15,940 nucleotides of DNA from Acetobacteraceae bacterium (GTDB lineage: Bacteria; Pseudomonadota; Alphaproteobacteria; Acetobacterales; Acetobacteraceae). The translations under genes and the position numbers were made by a program. The DNA is taken from positions 1-15,940 of the forward strand of contig JADGHI010000029.1 in NCBI GenBank assembly GCA_019689515.1, given 5' to 3'. The notes beneath the pieces were generated by a model. It did not search any database and was not told where the DNA came from. It worked only from the letters and a program-made list of their open reading frames with translations. This document shows, one piece after another, positions 14,600 to 15,940 of this stretch (position 1 is the first letter of the stretch; each line of letters starts with the position of its first letter).

Positions 14600-15853
14600 T
14601 CAGCCGCGGTTGCGGCGGCTGGCGTTCTCGGGGATGAAGGGCGACCAGTTCTCGGCGACGATCGGCCCGGGCGTCTTCCAGACGATGTTGAACTGGCCGT
14701 CCGCCTGCACCTCGCCGATCATCACCGGCTTGGAGAGGTGGTGGTTGCGGTGCATCTCCAGCGTGTAGCCGCAGGGCGCGTCCACCTTCTGGCCGTACAT
14801 GGCCTCGCGCACCGCGTCCACCGCCGTCGTGCCCGCCTTGGTCACCGCCTGCGTCCACATCTTGAAGCCGACGAGCGTCGCCTCCATCGGGTCGTTGGTC
14901 ACGCGGCGCGGGTCCCGGATGTAGGCACGCCACATGCGCAGGAACTCGGCGTTCGCCGGCGACTGCACGCTCATGAAATAGTTCCAGGCAGCCAGGTGGC
15001 CGACCAGCGGCTTGGTGTCGATGCCAGCCAGCTCCTCCTCGCCGACGCTGAAGGCGACGGAGGGGATGTCCTCCGCCTTGATCCCCTGGTTGCCGAGCTC
15101 GCGGTAGAAGGGAACGTTCGCGTCGCCGTTGATGGTGGAGACGATCGCGGTGCGCTTGCCCTCGGAGGCGAAGCGCTTCACGCGGGAGACGATGCCCTGC
15201 CAGTCGGAATGGCCGAAGGGCGTGTACTCCTCCAGGATGTCGGAGTCGGGGATGCCCTTGCTGTTCAGGAAGGCGCGCAGGATGCGGTTGGTCGTGCGCG
15301 GATAGACGTAGTCGGTGCCGAGCAGCGCGATGCGCCGCGCCCCGCCGCCGTCGTCGCTCATCAGGTACTCGACGGCCGGGATCGCCTGCTGGTTCGGCGC
15401 GGCGCCGGTGTAGAAGACGTTGCGCGACTGCTCCTCGCCCTCGTACTGCACGGGGTAGAAGAGCAGGCCGTTCAGCTCCTCGAACACCGGCAGGACGGAC
15501 TTGCGGGAGACGCTGGTCCAGCAGCCGAACACCACGTCCACCTTCGCCACCTGCAGCAGCTCGCGCGCCTTCTCGGCGAAGAGCGGCCAGTTGGAGGCGG
15601 GGTCCACCACCACCGCCTCGACGCGCCGGCCGAGCAGGCCGCCGCGGCCGTTGATCCACTCGACCATCATCAGCACGGTGTCGCGCAGCGCGGTCTCGCT
15701 GATCGCCATGGTGCCGGAGAGGGAGTGGAGCACCCCCACCTTGATCGGCGCGCCCTGGGCGACCGCGGGACGGATGGCAGGGGCGGCCAGGGCGCCTGCC
15801 AGCCCGGCGAGCGCCGCGCGACGGGTGACTGCGGGGAGGGCGTCTCGGGGCAT
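14600..15853 (-). CDS. urtA: Urea ABC transporter substrate-binding protein UrtA
   Basis: The protein has 417 residues. A twin-arginine-like signal (VTRRAALAGLAGALAAP, Arg11-Arg12) has a probable cleavage after AVA near residue 32. The mature start PIKVGVLHSLSGTMAISE, the FGCWTSVSRKSVLPVFE segment, LLFYPVQYEGEEQSRNVFYTGA and PNQQAIPAVEYL are strongly characteristic of UrtA; the family also includes short-chain amide-binding relatives such as FmdD. It should bind urea in the periplasm and hand it to UrtBC. It is the first gene of the operon. ATG 15853 has AGGAG 10 nt upstream, a slightly long spacing. The promoter is mostly outside the window; urt operons are often nitrogen-controlled, but no regulatory site is visible in the 87 bases shown. 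Confidence 0.94.
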   Translation of the reverse strand: MPRDALPAVTRRAALAGLAGALAAPAIRPAVAQGAPIKVGVLHSLSGTMAISETALRDTVLMMVEWINGRGGLLGRRVEAVVVDPASNWPLFAEKARELLQVAKVDVVFGCWTSVSRKSVLPVFEELNGLLFYPVQYEGEEQSRNVFYTGAAPNQQAIPAVEYLMSDDGGGARRIALLGTDYVYPRTTNRILRAFLNSKGIPDSDILEEYTPFGHSDWQGIVSRVKRFASEGKRTAIVSTINGDANVPFYRELGNQGIKAEDIPSVAFSVGEEELAGIDTKPLVGHLAAWNYFMSVQSPANAEFLRMWRAYIRDPRRVTNDPMEATLVGFKMWTQAVTKAGTTAVDAVREAMYGQKVDAPCGYTLEMHRNHHLSKPVMIGEVQADGQFNIVWKTPGPIVAENWSPFIPENASRRNRG

Positions 15854-15863
15854 GTGGTGCGGT

Positions 15864-15868
15864 CTCCT
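15864..15868 (-). promoter_or_regulatory. Ribosome binding site of urtA
   Basis: Minus-strand AGGAG within AAGGAAGGAG lies 10 nt before ATG 15853. No better start with a signal peptide is available. Upstream, 15901-15919 holds a 6-bp inverted repeat (GCGGCC/GGCCGC, 7-nt loop) whose meaning is unclear. Confidence 0.55.
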
Positions 15869-15940
15869 TCCTTGAAGCCGGAGGTGGACGGGGACGCTGC
15901 GCGGCCTCTCGCGGGCCGCTCGGCGCCGGCGCGTTACGAC

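Noticed and set aside
14562..15659. Upstream extension of the urtB frame through urtA, giving 890 codons
   Set aside because: The extra part is an out-of-frame reading of urtA; the signal peptide at 14561 marks the true start.
15901..15919. 6-bp inverted repeat upstream of urtA
   Set aside because: Short all-GC repeats are common by chance at this composition, and nothing ties it to a known regulator site.

Overview
The window is about 70% GC, with long shadow ORFs on both strands. It carries Tat-type signal peptides, a complete urea ABC transporter, and remnants of a hydantoinase locus with a tripartite-tricarboxylate (Bug/TctC) binding protein. This gene set suggests a high-GC alphaproteobacterium, perhaps of the Acetobacteraceae (Roseomonas-like). 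That placement is inference from gene content and composition only.

Layout. (1) 1-216, plus strand: the 3' end of a hydantoinase/5-oxoprolinase subunit A gene. A short stretch (about 217-454, minus) follows that looks like a decayed Bug/TctC binding-protein gene. (2) 590-8954, minus strand: a co-directional block read right to left. It encodes an RND-efflux adaptor lipoprotein, an HAE1-type RND pump, a DUF4410-like lipoprotein, a small secreted protein with two identically spaced four-cysteine repeats, and a large Tat-exported protein with three internal repeats and Gly/Tyr-rich low-complexity sequence. Pump and adaptor are conventional. The three exported proteins behind them are the least understood part of the window. 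No outer-membrane factor gene is present. (3) 8955-9388: a divergent intergenic region with an AT-rich patch, a perfect 12-bp palindrome and a possible sigma70-like promoter facing the efflux block. (4) 9389-10204, plus strand: a DUF4239-type membrane protein. (5) 10442-15853, minus strand: urtABCDE, a complete urea ABC transporter operon with start/stop overlaps. No urease gene lies downstream of urtE within the window, because urtE converges on the DUF4239 gene.

How it works together. UrtA should capture urea in the periplasm, UrtB and UrtC form the membrane channel, and UrtD and UrtE hydrolyse ATP. Separately, the adaptor and RND protein should form an inner-membrane, proton-driven efflux unit that borrows an outer-membrane channel encoded elsewhere. 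The lipoprotein, Cys-repeat protein and Tat-exported repeat protein are probably co-transcribed with it and exported to the envelope, but their link to efflux is only inferred from gene order.

I found no tRNA, rRNA, CRISPR array, insertion sequence or phage gene. The best candidate for something undescribed is the pump-linked trio of exported proteins at 590-4524.
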